DNA from: Psychromarinibacter halotolerans
GTDB lineage: Bacteria; Pseudomonadota; Alphaproteobacteria; Rhodobacterales; Rhodobacteraceae
Assembly: GCF_029168315.1 (NCBI RefSeq)
Contig: NZ_JARGYD010000004.1
Coordinates: forward strand, 124,001-188,000
Length of the DNA stretch: 64,000 nucleotides
Reading direction: 5' to 3'
The translations under genes were made by a program, and so were the position numbers. Positions within the stretch are counted from its first letter, which is position 1, and each line of letters begins with the position of its first letter. Shown here one piece after another: positions 1 to 6,431 of this stretch. Under the pieces are notes generated by a model. The model did not search any database. It was not told the origin of the DNA and saw nothing but the letters and a program-made list of their open reading frames with translations.

Positions 1-479
1 AGCGCACGCTGGGCGGCGAGCATGGCTCGGGCAGTTTCGGCCCGGCAATGCTGGGCCTGATGATGGGAATCGGGCGGTTGTCCGGGCAGGTGCTGAGCGC
101 GCGGTATGGCGACGCCAAGCTGATCTTCGGCTCTGCCATCATCGGGTCTATTGGCGCGCTGGTGATCGCGGCCGCGCCCAACGTGCCGGTGGTGCTGGCG
201 GGTGTCGCGCTGACGGGCATTGGCATGTCGGTGATCGTGCCCTCGGCCACGTCCCTGCTGGGCGCGCGCGTGGGCGACAAACAGCGCAGCTATGTGCTGT
301 CGCGGGCGTGGATGTTCGGGATCGTGGGCTTCTTCATCGGACCGTCGCTGATGGGCGGGCTGGCCGAGATGTTCGGCCTACGCTGGTCCTTCGTCGCGGT
401 GGCAGGTCTGGTGGCCTTCACGCTTCCGGCGATCTGGGCGCTGGCATGGCGCAAGCCGCGGGTTGCCGTCGGGCTTTGA
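1..479 (+). CDS. MFS transporter, C-terminal part (5' end outside window)
   Basis: The reading frame is open to the left edge, so the gene starts upstream; about 158 residues are visible. They form roughly five hydrophobic helices separated by short basic loops (for example GARVGDKQRS between two helices), which is the arrangement of the C-terminal half of a 12-helix major facilitator protein. The last helix ends in a short basic tail. It sits in the inner membrane and would move a small solute by secondary transport; the substrate cannot be told. Family assignment is moderately sure, since only the poorly conserved half is present. Confidence 0.7.
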   Translation, partial: RTLGGEHGSGSFGPAMLGLMMGIGRLSGQVLSARYGDAKLIFGSAIIGSIGALVIAAAPNVPVVLAGVALTGIGMSVIVPSATSLLGARVGDKQRSYVLSRAWMFGIVGFFIGPSLMGGLAEMFGLRWSFVAVAGLVAFTLPAIWALAWRKPRVAVGL

Positions 480-515
480 CGGGCGGTGGCCCCGAAACGG
501 GGCCACGCCGGGTGC

Positions 516-752
516 TCAGTCGGCCAAGTCGGACCGGATCGCCGCGATCTCCTGATCGACCGTCCCGTCGAACGGCGCACGGCCAGCGCGGCGATACCAA
601 TACCCGGCGTTCCAGTCGTCGCCTTCGATCCGGTGCACCAGCGCGTGAATCCACGCACTGGTGGTATCGCCTTCGTGTTCGACGATGTCATGCGCAGCCT
701 GCCACTGGCCCGTTGACAGCAGGTCCAGCGCCTTGGCGTGATCGGGTGTCAT
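516..752 (-). CDS. small hypothetical protein (78 aa)
   Basis: A short soluble protein with no signal peptide or membrane segment, rich in Trp and His. The pattern ALDLLSTGQWQAAHDIVEHE followed by a Trp-rich stretch (DDWNAGYWYRRAGR) looks like a single TPR-like helical pair of a kind often annotated as hypothetical in Rhodobacteraceae. It ends in the gap beside the MFS gene and starts 16 bases beyond the stop of the following dehydrogenase gene on the same strand, so it is probably the last gene of that transcript. Function unknown. Confidence 0.65.
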   Translation of the reverse strand: MTPDHAKALDLLSTGQWQAAHDIVEHEGDTTSAWIHALVHRIEGDDWNAGYWYRRAGRAPFDGTVDQEIAAIRSDLAD

Positions 753-768
753 ACGCAGGGTCTCCGGC

Positions 769-1953
769 TTAGGCGGCGGGGGAGGACGTATCGGCCCACT
801 TCCCCGCGAAATCCTCGGGGATCAGCATGATGTCGCGGTCAAGCTCCGAGATGTTTCGCTTGCCGCACAGCGCCATCGACACGTCGAGTTCCTTGTGGAT
901 GACTTCCAGCGCGCGGGTGACGCCCTGCTGGCCCATCGCGCCCAGCCCGTAGATTGCGGCGCGGCCGATGAAGGTGCCCTTGGCGCCCATCGCGATGGCC
1001 TTCAGCACGTCCTGCCCGGACCGGATGCCGCTGTCGAGGTGCACCTCGATCTTGTCGCCCACGGCGTCAAGGATCGACGGCAGCGCGCGGATCGACGACA
1101 GCGCGCCGTCCAGCTGACGCCCGCCGTGGTTCGACACCACGATCGCGTCGGCACCGACGTCCAGCGCCATGCGGGCGTCCTCGGCATCCAGGATCCCTTT
1201 CAGGATCAGCGGGCCGCCCCAAAGCTTCTTGATCTCTTTGACCTTTTCCCAGTCCAGCCGGGGGTCGAAGCTTTCAGCCGTCCAAGCCGACAGCGACGAC
1301 AGGTCGGTGACGCCCTCGGCGTGGCCGACGATATTGCCGAAGGTGCGGCGCGGCGTTTTCATCATCGCGCGGCCCCATGCCCACTTGGTCGACAAATCGA
1401 AGATGTTCGACAGGGTCGGGCGCAGCGGCACCGACAGGCCGTTCTTCAGGTCCTTGTGGCGTTGGCCGAGGATCTGCAGATCAAGCGTCAGCACCAGCGC
1501 GGAGCACTTGGCTTCCTTGGCACGCTCGATCATGCGCACGACGAATTTCCAGTCGCGCATCACGTAAAGCTGGAACCAGAACGGCTTGTCGACATGAGAG
1601 GCCACATCTTCGATCGAGCAGACGGACATCGTCGACAGGGTGAACTGGGTGCCAAAGGCGTGCGCGGCGCGGCAGGCAAGGATTTCCCCGTCGGGCCACT
1701 GCATCCCGGTCGATCCGACGGGCGCAAGCGCCACCGGCATCGACACGTCCTGACCGATCATCTGCGACTTGGTCGACCGGCCTTCCATGTTCATGGCCAC
1801 CCGCTGGCGCAGGTAGAGCTTGTCGAAGTCCGAAGAGTTCTCGCGGAAGGTCTGTTCTGTCCAGCTGCCCGACTCGCAGTAGTCGAAGAACATCTTCGGC
1901 ACCCGATTGCGATAGATGCGTTTGAGGTCCTCGATCTCGGTGATGACGGGCAT
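769..1953 (-). CDS. FMN-dependent alpha-hydroxy-acid dehydrogenase (L-lactate dehydrogenase/glycolate oxidase family)
   Basis: At 394 residues this is full length for the family, a TIM barrel that binds FMN and oxidises L-2-hydroxy acids to 2-oxo acids. The signature SNHGGRQLD lies at residues 274-282, with the active-site base His276 and substrate-binding Arg279; Lys252 in LILKGI contacts FMN, and HLDSGIR near residue 305 is the phosphate-binding loop. No membrane segment is evident, although LldD-type members attach to the inner membrane and feed the quinone pool. Substrate (lactate, glycolate, mandelate or another) is not decided by these motifs. Upstream on the same strand lie the FAH-fold hydratase and trpA. 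Confidence 0.88.
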   Translation of the reverse strand: MPVITEIEDLKRIYRNRVPKMFFDYCESGSWTEQTFRENSSDFDKLYLRQRVAMNMEGRSTKSQMIGQDVSMPVALAPVGSTGMQWPDGEILACRAAHAFGTQFTLSTMSVCSIEDVASHVDKPFWFQLYVMRDWKFVVRMIERAKEAKCSALVLTLDLQILGQRHKDLKNGLSVPLRPTLSNIFDLSTKWAWGRAMMKTPRRTFGNIVGHAEGVTDLSSLSAWTAESFDPRLDWEKVKEIKKLWGGPLILKGILDAEDARMALDVGADAIVVSNHGGRQLDGALSSIRALPSILDAVGDKIEVHLDSGIRSGQDVLKAIAMGAKGTFIGRAAIYGLGAMGQQGVTRALEVIHKELDVSMALCGKRNISELDRDIMLIPEDFAGKWADTSSPAA

Positions 1954-2049
1954 GGATGCTTCCTCCGGGGCATTGTGTGCGGCGTCTTTGGTTAGCAGTC
2001 GCGCGCGCCGCTGACAATTGGCTGTGCCGGGGCACCGCTGCGGGCCGCC

Positions 2050-2883
2050 TTAGCGGAAGGTGACGTCCAGTCCCGGCAGGTCGCAGCCGCGCAGTTCCGT
2101 CTGCCAACGGTCGCCGGGGGCAACCGGCATCGCGTCGGTCAGCGTCCCTGTGGTCACGATGTCGCCGGCCTTCAGCGGCGTCTCGCCCGGTGTCTTGTCC
2201 AGACCGCCCAGCAGGAACCGCAAAGCCTGAAGCGGGCCGCCAAGCACGTCCGTGCCGCGCCCTTCGGCACGCACCTCGCCGCCGGTCAGGGTCAGTTCCA
2301 GCGCGGCAAGCGTTTCGGCCGGGGCATCGCCCATCCGGGCCAGCGGCTGACGCGGTCCGACAAGCAGGGCGCCATGCAGCCCGAAGGCGGCCTGACAGTC
2401 GGCGGCGGCGAAGGTCCAGCCGGGATAGACCGAGGTCACGATCTCGAACCCGTGCGCGACCCATTCGATGCAGTCCAAAAGCTCTGCATCCGACATGCCG
2501 CTGGCCGGGGTCGCGCCAAAGCCAAACACGATCTCGGGCTCGATACGCGGTTCCGGCACACGGGGCAGGTCGACCGTCGCCTGCGCCGCGTCCAGTTGAA
2601 TGACAGAGCGGTCGAACATGTCGCCCCAGATCGGACCGTTGACGCTGTAGCGCGGCCAGAGGGTGCGGTTCGTGAAGCCGATCTTGCGACCCACAGGCGT
2701 TTCGCCGCTGGCGATGCGCAGCGTGCGGATCCGCGCGGCGATGGCATGGGCGTCGTCCCAGCCGAACGCGTCCTCGGTGTCGGACAGCGGAGGCCGCTGA
2801 CGGCCGCTGTCGCGGGCGCTCAGAAGGTCTTCGGCAAGGGCGGCGATGCGGTCAGGGGGCAAGGTCATGTCGTACCCATGCAC
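2050..2883 (-). CDS. 2-keto-4-pentenoate hydratase / FAH-fold protein
   Basis: A protein of about 277 residues of the fumarylacetoacetate-hydrolase fold, closest in pattern to MhpD-like hydratases, which add water to 2-hydroxydienoates in meta-cleavage pathways. VGRKIGFTN near residue 65 matches the hydratase motif, and EPRIEPEIVFGFG near residue 105 supplies the carboxylates that bind the divalent metal. The first start is GTG at 2883; ATG at 2868 (MTLPPDRIAAL) is an equally likely true start and neither has a strong ribosome binding site. The gene begins 24 bases after trpA and may be co-transcribed with it, though no pathway link is apparent. Confidence 0.8.
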   Translation of the reverse strand: MHGYDMTLPPDRIAALAEDLLSARDSGRQRPPLSDTEDAFGWDDAHAIAARIRTLRIASGETPVGRKIGFTNRTLWPRYSVNGPIWGDMFDRSVIQLDAAQATVDLPRVPEPRIEPEIVFGFGATPASGMSDAELLDCIEWVAHGFEIVTSVYPGWTFAAADCQAAFGLHGALLVGPRQPLARMGDAPAETLAALELTLTGGEVRAEGRGTDVLGGPLQALRFLLGGLDKTPGETPLKAGDIVTTGTLTDAMPVAPGDRWQTELRGCDLPGLDVTFR

Positions 2884-2907
2884 GTCGCGGGGGCCGCGGG
2901 CAAGCGG

Positions 2908-3699
2908 TCAGGCGCGATGGGCGCCGTCGGCAAGCGTCTTGACGTAGGCTTGCACCGACTCCACCGGGTCGCCGTTCGCGATCTTTGCCACGATGGCAGA
3001 CCCCACGACGGCGCCGTCCGCGATACCGGCGATCGACTCGGCGGATTCGGGGGTGCGGATACCGAAGCCCACGATAACCGGCAGGTCGGTTTTCGCCTTG
3101 ATGCGCGCAACCTCGGGGCCGACATCGGCGGCCTGCGCCTCGGCCGAGCCGGTGATGCCGGTGATCGACACGTAATAGACGAAGCCGGACGTGTTCTGCA
3201 GAACCGTCGGCAGCCGTTTGTCGTCGGTGGTCGGCGTGGCAAGGCGGATGAAGTTCAGGCCTGCCTTTTGCGCCGGGATGCACAGTTCGTCGTCTTCTTC
3301 CGGCGGCAGATCGACGATGATCAGCCCGTCGATCCCGGCGGCCTTCGCGTCTGCAAGGAAGGTGTCGACGCCACGATTATAGATGGGGTTGTAGTAGCCC
3401 ATCAGCACGATCGGGGTCGTGTCGTCCTCTTTGCGGAACTCGGTCGCCAGATCCAGCGTCTTCTGCAACGTCATCCCGCCTTCCAGCGCGCGTTGACCGG
3501 CAAGCTGGATGGTCGGGCCGTCCGCCATCGGATCGGTGAAGGGCAGGCCAAGCTCGATCACGTCGACACCGGCGGCGGGCAGCGATTTCACGATCTCAAG
3601 CGACGTTTCATAGTCGGGGTCGCCGGCCATTACATAAGCTACGAAAGCCTTTTTCCCGCTCGCTTTCAGCTCTGCGAACTTGGCGTCGATCCTGGTCAT
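2908..3699 (-). CDS. trpA: tryptophan synthase alpha subunit
   Basis: This cytosolic TIM barrel cleaves indole-3-glycerol phosphate to indole and glyceraldehyde 3-phosphate and passes indole to TrpB. At 263 residues it is standard length. The catalytic acids fall exactly at Glu49 (VDVIELG) and Asp60 (FTDPMADG), the numbering of the well-studied enterobacterial enzyme, and the phosphate-binding VGFGIRTPE and GAVVGSAIV segments are present. trpB and trpF are not beside it: the upstream neighbour is the small-RNA array on the same strand, which has its own terminator, so trpA needs a promoter in the roughly 110 bases from 3700 to 3811. Confidence 0.97.
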   Translation of the reverse strand: MTRIDAKFAELKASGKKAFVAYVMAGDPDYETSLEIVKSLPAAGVDVIELGLPFTDPMADGPTIQLAGQRALEGGMTLQKTLDLATEFRKEDDTTPIVLMGYYNPIYNRGVDTFLADAKAAGIDGLIIVDLPPEEDDELCIPAQKAGLNFIRLATPTTDDKRLPTVLQNTSGFVYYVSITGITGSAEAQAADVGPEVARIKAKTDLPVIVGFGIRTPESAESIAGIADGAVVGSAIVAKIANGDPVESVQAYVKTLADGAHRA

Positions 3700-3811
3700 G
3701 TCCGGTCCCCCAATTCAGGTCCGTATCCGTTTGGCGAATGGACCGGCGGAAATCAATCGGATTTCGCCGCCCTGACGGCGGCGGTCGCGTGAATTGCGGT
3801 GGCTGTGTCTG

Positions 3812-3855
3812 AAAAGAAAAACGGCGATGCGCAGGGAGGAGGAAGCGCATCGCCG
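3812..3855 (-). terminator. Rho-independent terminator ending the sRNA array
   Basis: On the minus strand the stem CGGCGATGCGC / GCGCATCGCCG (3845-3855 with 3822-3832) is followed directly by TTTTTCTTTT (3821-3812). It is the only hairpin of the fourteen with a T tract, which fixes the direction of transcription and implies one polycistronic precursor. Confidence 0.88.
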
Positions 3856-3897
3856 TCATTTCAACGTGCGTCCCAGGGAGGAGGAGAGGAACGCCCG
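3812..3897 (-). ncRNA. cuckoo/CcsR-type sRNA unit 7 (terminator-containing)
   Basis: This is the last unit. The proximal hairpin around 3865-3895 is imperfect (GTGCGTCCC against GGAACGCCC). The distal hairpin has a perfect 11-pair stem and is followed by a T-rich tract on the minus strand, so it doubles as the transcription terminator of the array. Confidence 0.8.
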
Positions 3898-3911
3898 TAT
3901 CTGGGGAAAGC

Positions 3912-3992
3912 ACCGGCGACACCCAGGGAGGAGGAGAGGGTGCCGCCGACTTTCCAACGGACCTTCCAGGGAGGAGGAGAGGAAAGCCCGTA
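3912..3992 (-). ncRNA. cuckoo/CcsR-type sRNA unit 6
   Basis: The proximal hairpin pairs GGACCTTCC (3959-3967) imperfectly with GGAAAGCCC (3981-3989). The distal stem is CGGCGACACCC at 3914-3924 with GGGTGCCGCCG at 3938-3948, one mismatch. Both loops contain the conserved nine-base motif. Confidence 0.8.
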
Positions 3993-4005
3993 TCTCTGTT
4001 TTGGA

Positions 4006-4083
4006 ATCGGCGGCGCGCAGGGAGGAGGTAGCGCGCCGCCGACTTTCCAACGTGCGCCCCAGGGAGGAGGAGAGGGACGTCCG
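4006..4083 (-). ncRNA. cuckoo/CcsR-type sRNA unit 5
   Basis: The proximal hairpin near 4052-4082 is interrupted (CGCCCC against GGGACG). The distal stem is the most GC-rich of the array: CGGCGGCGCGC at 4008-4018 pairs perfectly with GCGCGCCGCCG at 4031-4041, and its loop ends in TA instead of GA. The distal hairpin is followed by the TCTCTGTTTTGG spacer, not by a T run. Confidence 0.8.
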
Positions 4084-4099
4084 TATTCCGGTGGAAGGA

Positions 4100-4178
4100 A
4101 CCGACGGCACCCAGGGAGGAGGAGAGGGTGCCGCCGATCTTCCAACGAGCGTTCCAGGGAGGAGGAGAGGAACGCACG
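4100..4178 (-). ncRNA. cuckoo/CcsR-type sRNA unit 4
   Basis: The proximal hairpin is well formed, GCGTTCC at 4149-4155 with GGAACGC at 4169-4175. The distal stem, CGACGGCACCC at 4102-4112 with GGGTGCCGCCG at 4126-4136, has one mismatch. Both loops have the standard sequence. Confidence 0.8.
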
Positions 4179-4193
4179 CATCTCTGTTTTGGC

Positions 4194-4268
4194 ATCGGCG
4201 GCACCCAGGGAGGAGGAGAGGGTGCCGCCGACTTTCCAACGAACGCCAAAGGGAGGAGGAGGCGTCCG
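4194..4268 (-). ncRNA. cuckoo/CcsR-type sRNA unit 3
   Basis: The proximal hairpin pairs ACGCC (4243-4247) with GGCGT (4261-4265) and has a slightly shortened loop that lacks the usual trailing GA. The distal stem is a perfect 11 pairs, CGGCGGCACCC at 4196-4206 with GGGTGCCGCCG at 4220-4230. The spacer to unit 4 contains the repeated TCTCTGTTTTGG element. Confidence 0.8.
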
Positions 4269-4288
4269 TATTCGTATTCTTTGCGAAG

Positions 4289-4369
4289 TCCCGGCGATGC
4301 CCAGGGAGGAGGAGAGGGCATCGCCGGTCTTCGATCACCTAGGCCCCAGGGAGGAGGAGAGGGGCTTCG
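4289..4369 (-). ncRNA. cuckoo/CcsR-type sRNA unit 2
   Basis: The proximal hairpin pairs AGGCCCC (4341-4347) with GGGGCTT (4361-4367, one G-U pair). The distal hairpin has a perfect 12-pair stem, CCGGCGATGCCC at 4291-4302 with GGGCATCGCCGG at 4316-4327. Both loops carry the conserved C-rich motif on the minus strand. There is no T tract after it. Confidence 0.8.
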
Positions 4370-4379
4370 GCGTATTAGG

Positions 4380-4452
4380 ATGCGGCGACATCAGGGAGGA
4401 GGAAGACGTCGCCGCGAGTCATCAGACAACCTAGGGAGGAGGAGAAGGTGCC
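4380..4452 (-). ncRNA. cuckoo/CcsR-type sRNA unit 1 (promoter-proximal)
   Basis: This is the first unit read after the small ORF. The proximal hairpin is weak (plus strand ACCT at 4429-4432 with AGGT at 4446-4449). The distal one is strong, GCGGCGAC at 4382-4389 with GTCGCCGC at 4408-4415. Both loops hold CCTCCTCCC on the minus strand. No T tract follows, so it is probably cut from a longer transcript. Such RNAs are thought to act through the C-rich loops on mRNAs or RNA-binding proteins. Confidence 0.8.
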
Positions 4453-4469
4453 TGAAACTCTATCTCTGT

Positions 4470-4595
4470 TCAGCGGGCTTCGGCGGTTCCGGTCTTGCCG
4501 CGCTTGCCTGCGACCCGGCGGGCCAGCGAAAGCTCTTCGCGCATGTGACGGACCAGTCCGGCTTCGAAGCCTGCGATTTCCTGTGTGAAAGCCAT
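4470..4595 (-). CDS. 41-aa basic protein heading the sRNA array
   Basis: The ORF starts at ATG 4595 behind AAGGAAAG (spacing of four bases) and ends about 20 bases before the first sRNA hairpin, so the two are almost certainly on one transcript. The peptide begins MAFTQEIAGFEAGLVRHMRE and ends in a basic tail (RRVAGKRGKTGTAEAR), which could bind RNA. In Rhodobacter sphaeroides the ccsR1-4 RNAs follow a short DUF1127 gene (ccaF1) whose product binds RNA. This peptide holds that position but is shorter, and I see no clear DUF1127 motif, so it is a positional counterpart only. Longer in-frame starts to 4790 exist but lack a ribosome binding site. Confidence 0.6.
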   Translation of the reverse strand: MAFTQEIAGFEAGLVRHMREELSLARRVAGKRGKTGTAEAR

Positions 4596-4732
4596 ATTGC
4601 TTTCCTTCGTTTCTCTGCGGGTGCATCGGGCACCCTGTCTTGTCTCGGGTCGGCTGCGGGTGTTTGGTGTCCGCCGCCGGGTGTGTCTGTGTCGATGGCT
4701 GCTTGTGCCGTCGTGTTGAGGATCAAAATAAA

Positions 4733-4762
4733 CATATGCTGCAGATGCACAATCCGTCCAAG
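4733..4762 (-). promoter_or_regulatory. putative RpoH-type promoter of the small ORF and sRNA array
   Basis: On the minus strand CTTGGA (4762-4757) and CATATG (4738-4733) are 18 bases apart. CTTG with a downstream CCAT/CTAT-like box resembles the heat-shock sigma factor promoters that drive CcsR RNAs in relatives. It lies about 140 bases upstream of the 41-codon ORF. This is a by-eye match to a loose consensus. Confidence 0.4.
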
Positions 4763-4786
4763 CTTCATTCCGGCTATGCAGAAGGC

Positions 4787-4822
4787 GCATAAGTAACCCT
4801 AAGTCACGCGGCGTGACTTATG
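4787..4822. promoter_or_regulatory. 21-base palindrome between the sRNA operon and the Mrp gene
   Basis: Ten-base arms TAAGTCACGC (4800-4809) and GCGTGACTTA (4811-4820) flank a single G. A second pair, GCATAAGT (4787-4794) and ACTTATGC (4815-4822), overlaps it and would form an alternative structure. It lies between divergent genes, as an operator would; it may also fold in RNA. The binding factor is unknown. Confidence 0.5.
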
Positions 4823-4900
4823 CCGAAATTTTCAGCAGGCTCTTTCATAGCGCCTTCGGAAAAGGCTTAAAATTCACCACCCCGCGCGGAGATCGCAAAG

Positions 4901-6004
4901 ATGGCCCCAAACGCTGAGAAAATCCGTCAAGTCCTAATGGGTGTTGAGCTTCCCGATGGTGGCGACCCTGTCACGGCGGGGCTTGTTAAAGCGCTTTGGG
5001 TCGAGGCGGGAATCGTCCGCTTTGTGCTTGAAGCGGACAGCCCCGAGTCGGCGCGGACGTTGGAGCCGGTTCGCGCCGAATGCGTCCGCGCCGTGCGCGC
5101 CATGCCGGGCGTGCATGACGTGTCCGTTGTCGTCACCGCCCACGCCAATGCTGCGTCGCAGCAAGGCGCTTCGCGGGCGCAGCAGGGCGGGGGTGAGGCG
5201 CCAAGCCTGAAGATCGGTCGGCACCCCACGCAACAGGACGGTCCGCAGCAGGTCAGCGGCGTCGATCGCATCATCGCTGTCGCCTCTGGGAAGGGGGGTG
5301 TCGGTAAATCGACGGTCGCGACAAACCTTGCGGTTGCGCTGGCGCGGCAGGGGCGGCGCGTCGGGCTTCTCGATGCCGATATATACGGTCCCAGCGTGCC
5401 GCGCATGATGGGTCTGTCGGGCAAGCCGGATTCGAAGGATGGCAAGACGATCGAGCCGCCTCATGCGCATGGCGTTACGGTCATGTCGATCGGGTTGCTG
5501 GTAGAAGACGATCAGGCTGTCGTCTGGCGGGGGCCGATGTTGATGGGAGCGATGCAGCAGATGCTGGGTCAGGTGAACTGGGGTCAGCTTGACGTTCTTA
5601 TCGTCGACCTGCCGCCCGGCACCGGTGACGTGCAGTTGTCGCTGGCACAACGGACGCGCCTGAGCGGCGCCTTGGTCGTTTCGACGCCGCAGGACGTGGC
5701 GCTTCTGGATGCGCGCAAGGCTATAGACATGTTCCGTCGGCTGGGGACGCCGGTGCTTGGTCTTATAGAGAACATGTCGTCGTTCTTCTGTCCGCACTGC
5801 GGGGGCGAGTCTCATATCTTCGGCCACGGCGGCGTGCGCGCCGATGCAGAGCGGCTGGACCTGCCCTTCCTAGGAGAGTTGCCGCTGACGCTGGATGTCC
5901 GCCTTGCCGGGGACGTCGGCGTGCCGATCGCCGCGGGCGAGGGGCCCGAGGCCGAGGCCTATGCCCGGCTGGCCAGCGGGCTTGTCGCGGGCGGGGTCGC
6001 CTGA
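4901..6004 (+). CDS. apbC: Mrp/NBP35-family ATP-binding iron-sulfur carrier protein
   Basis: This cytosolic P-loop ATPase is thought to carry or deliver Fe-S clusters. Residues 1-80 form the N-terminal MIP18-like (DUF59) domain. A low-complexity Gln/Ala linker follows, then the deviant Walker A GKGGVGKST (residues 130-138), DADIYGPS (158-165), Walker B VDLPPGTGD, and the cluster-binding CPHC at 297-300. Length of 367 is normal. The ATG at 4901 is preceded by GGAGATCGCAAAG. It stands alone between two long control regions, divergent from the sRNA operon. Confidence 0.93.
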   Translation: MAPNAEKIRQVLMGVELPDGGDPVTAGLVKALWVEAGIVRFVLEADSPESARTLEPVRAECVRAVRAMPGVHDVSVVVTAHANAASQQGASRAQQGGGEAPSLKIGRHPTQQDGPQQVSGVDRIIAVASGKGGVGKSTVATNLAVALARQGRRVGLLDADIYGPSVPRMMGLSGKPDSKDGKTIEPPHAHGVTVMSIGLLVEDDQAVVWRGPMLMGAMQQMLGQVNWGQLDVLIVDLPPGTGDVQLSLAQRTRLSGALVVSTPQDVALLDARKAIDMFRRLGTPVLGLIENMSSFFCPHCGGESHIFGHGGVRADAERLDLPFLGELPLTLDVRLAGDVGVPIAAGEGPEAEAYARLASGLVAGGVA

Positions 6005-6017
6005 AAGGATTCTGGAT

Positions 6018-6026
6018 TTATCCACA
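6018..6026 (+). promoter_or_regulatory. DnaA box
   Basis: TTATCCACA is an exact match to the consensus DnaA-binding nonamer, lying 13 bases after the Mrp stop at the start of the long control region before the dcw cluster. A single box suggests transcriptional control rather than an origin. Confidence 0.45.
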
Positions 6027-6114
6027 GAACCCTGTTAATATCTCTTCGAGCAACGTTCCGACCGATGCCTCGCTGTCCAGCGGGGCATCGTCGACTCCGG
6101 GGGTATGGAACGGT

Positions 6115-6129
6115 TGGGAATTCAGGGGA
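6115..6129 (+). promoter_or_regulatory. MraZ-box-like site 1
   Basis: TGGGAATTCAGGGGA contains two GGG blocks ten bases apart, the spacing of the TGGGN-N5-TGGGN repeats bound by MraZ in other bacteria. It occurs three times in this region and was not seen elsewhere in the window. Confidence 0.45.
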
Positions 6130-6248
6130 CCCGCAGGGTTCCAGATGGTCCCAACCCCAAACCAAGCCCAAAATCGGACGATTCACCGCTCGCATCCCGT
6201 GATTCCGGCCTGCGAGAAAGGGGATCGGGTGGGAATGGCCGGATCTTG

Positions 6249-6263
6249 TGGGAATTTAGGGAA
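6249..6263 (+). promoter_or_regulatory. MraZ-box-like site 2
   Basis: TGGGAATTTAGGGAA is a near copy of site 1. Another TGGGA lies 19 bases before it at 6230. Confidence 0.45.
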
Positions 6264-6416
6264 CCAGCCTGCAAAAAAGTTTCGACCATATATAGACGGC
6301 AATTTATACCCCTGATCTATATGTTGGAAAACGAAGCGGGCGCGCTGTCGGGGCTGTTGTTTTTCGGTCTCTGTCAACGCCAGAAAAGGGGGGTTCTGAA
6401 AATATACCCCGTTGCT

Positions 6417-6431
6417 TCCCCTGAATTCCCA
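6417..6431 (-). promoter_or_regulatory. MraZ-box-like site 3 (inverted)
   Basis: On the minus strand this reads TGGGAATTCAGGGGA, identical to site 1 but in the opposite orientation, about 290 bases upstream of mraZ. Confidence 0.45.

Larger units (their letters stand above)
3812..4452 (-). repeat. tandem array of seven two-hairpin cuckoo/CcsR-type RNA units
   Basis: Fourteen copies of GGGAGGAGG (plus strand) start at 3834, 3876, 3926, 3969, 4020, 4062, 4114, 4157, 4208, 4251, 4304, 4349, 4394 and 4434. Most sit in the loop of an inverted repeat, so the minus-strand RNA shows CCUCCUCCC, an anti-Shine-Dalgarno sequence. Weak-stem and strong-stem hairpins alternate; strong ones recur every 90-96 bases, giving seven units. 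Strong stems differ in sequence but stay paired, which is covariation. A repeated spacer (plus strand TCTCTGTTTTGG) lies between several units. Two loops per RNA with this motif define the CcsR/cuckoo family of Rhodobacteraceae. Confidence 0.9.

Noticed and set aside
3794..4434. Plus-strand frames across the hairpin array encoding repetitive Gly/Glu/Arg-rich proteins
   Set aside because: They are translations of the GGGAGGAGG loops and paired stems. All frames on both strands stay open because of composition, and the covarying stems plus terminator show an RNA function.
3830..4445. CRISPR array, suggested by a short motif repeated about every 45 bases
   Set aside because: The constant part is only 9-13 bases, the intervals are themselves paired stems with recurring sequence, and no cas genes are present.
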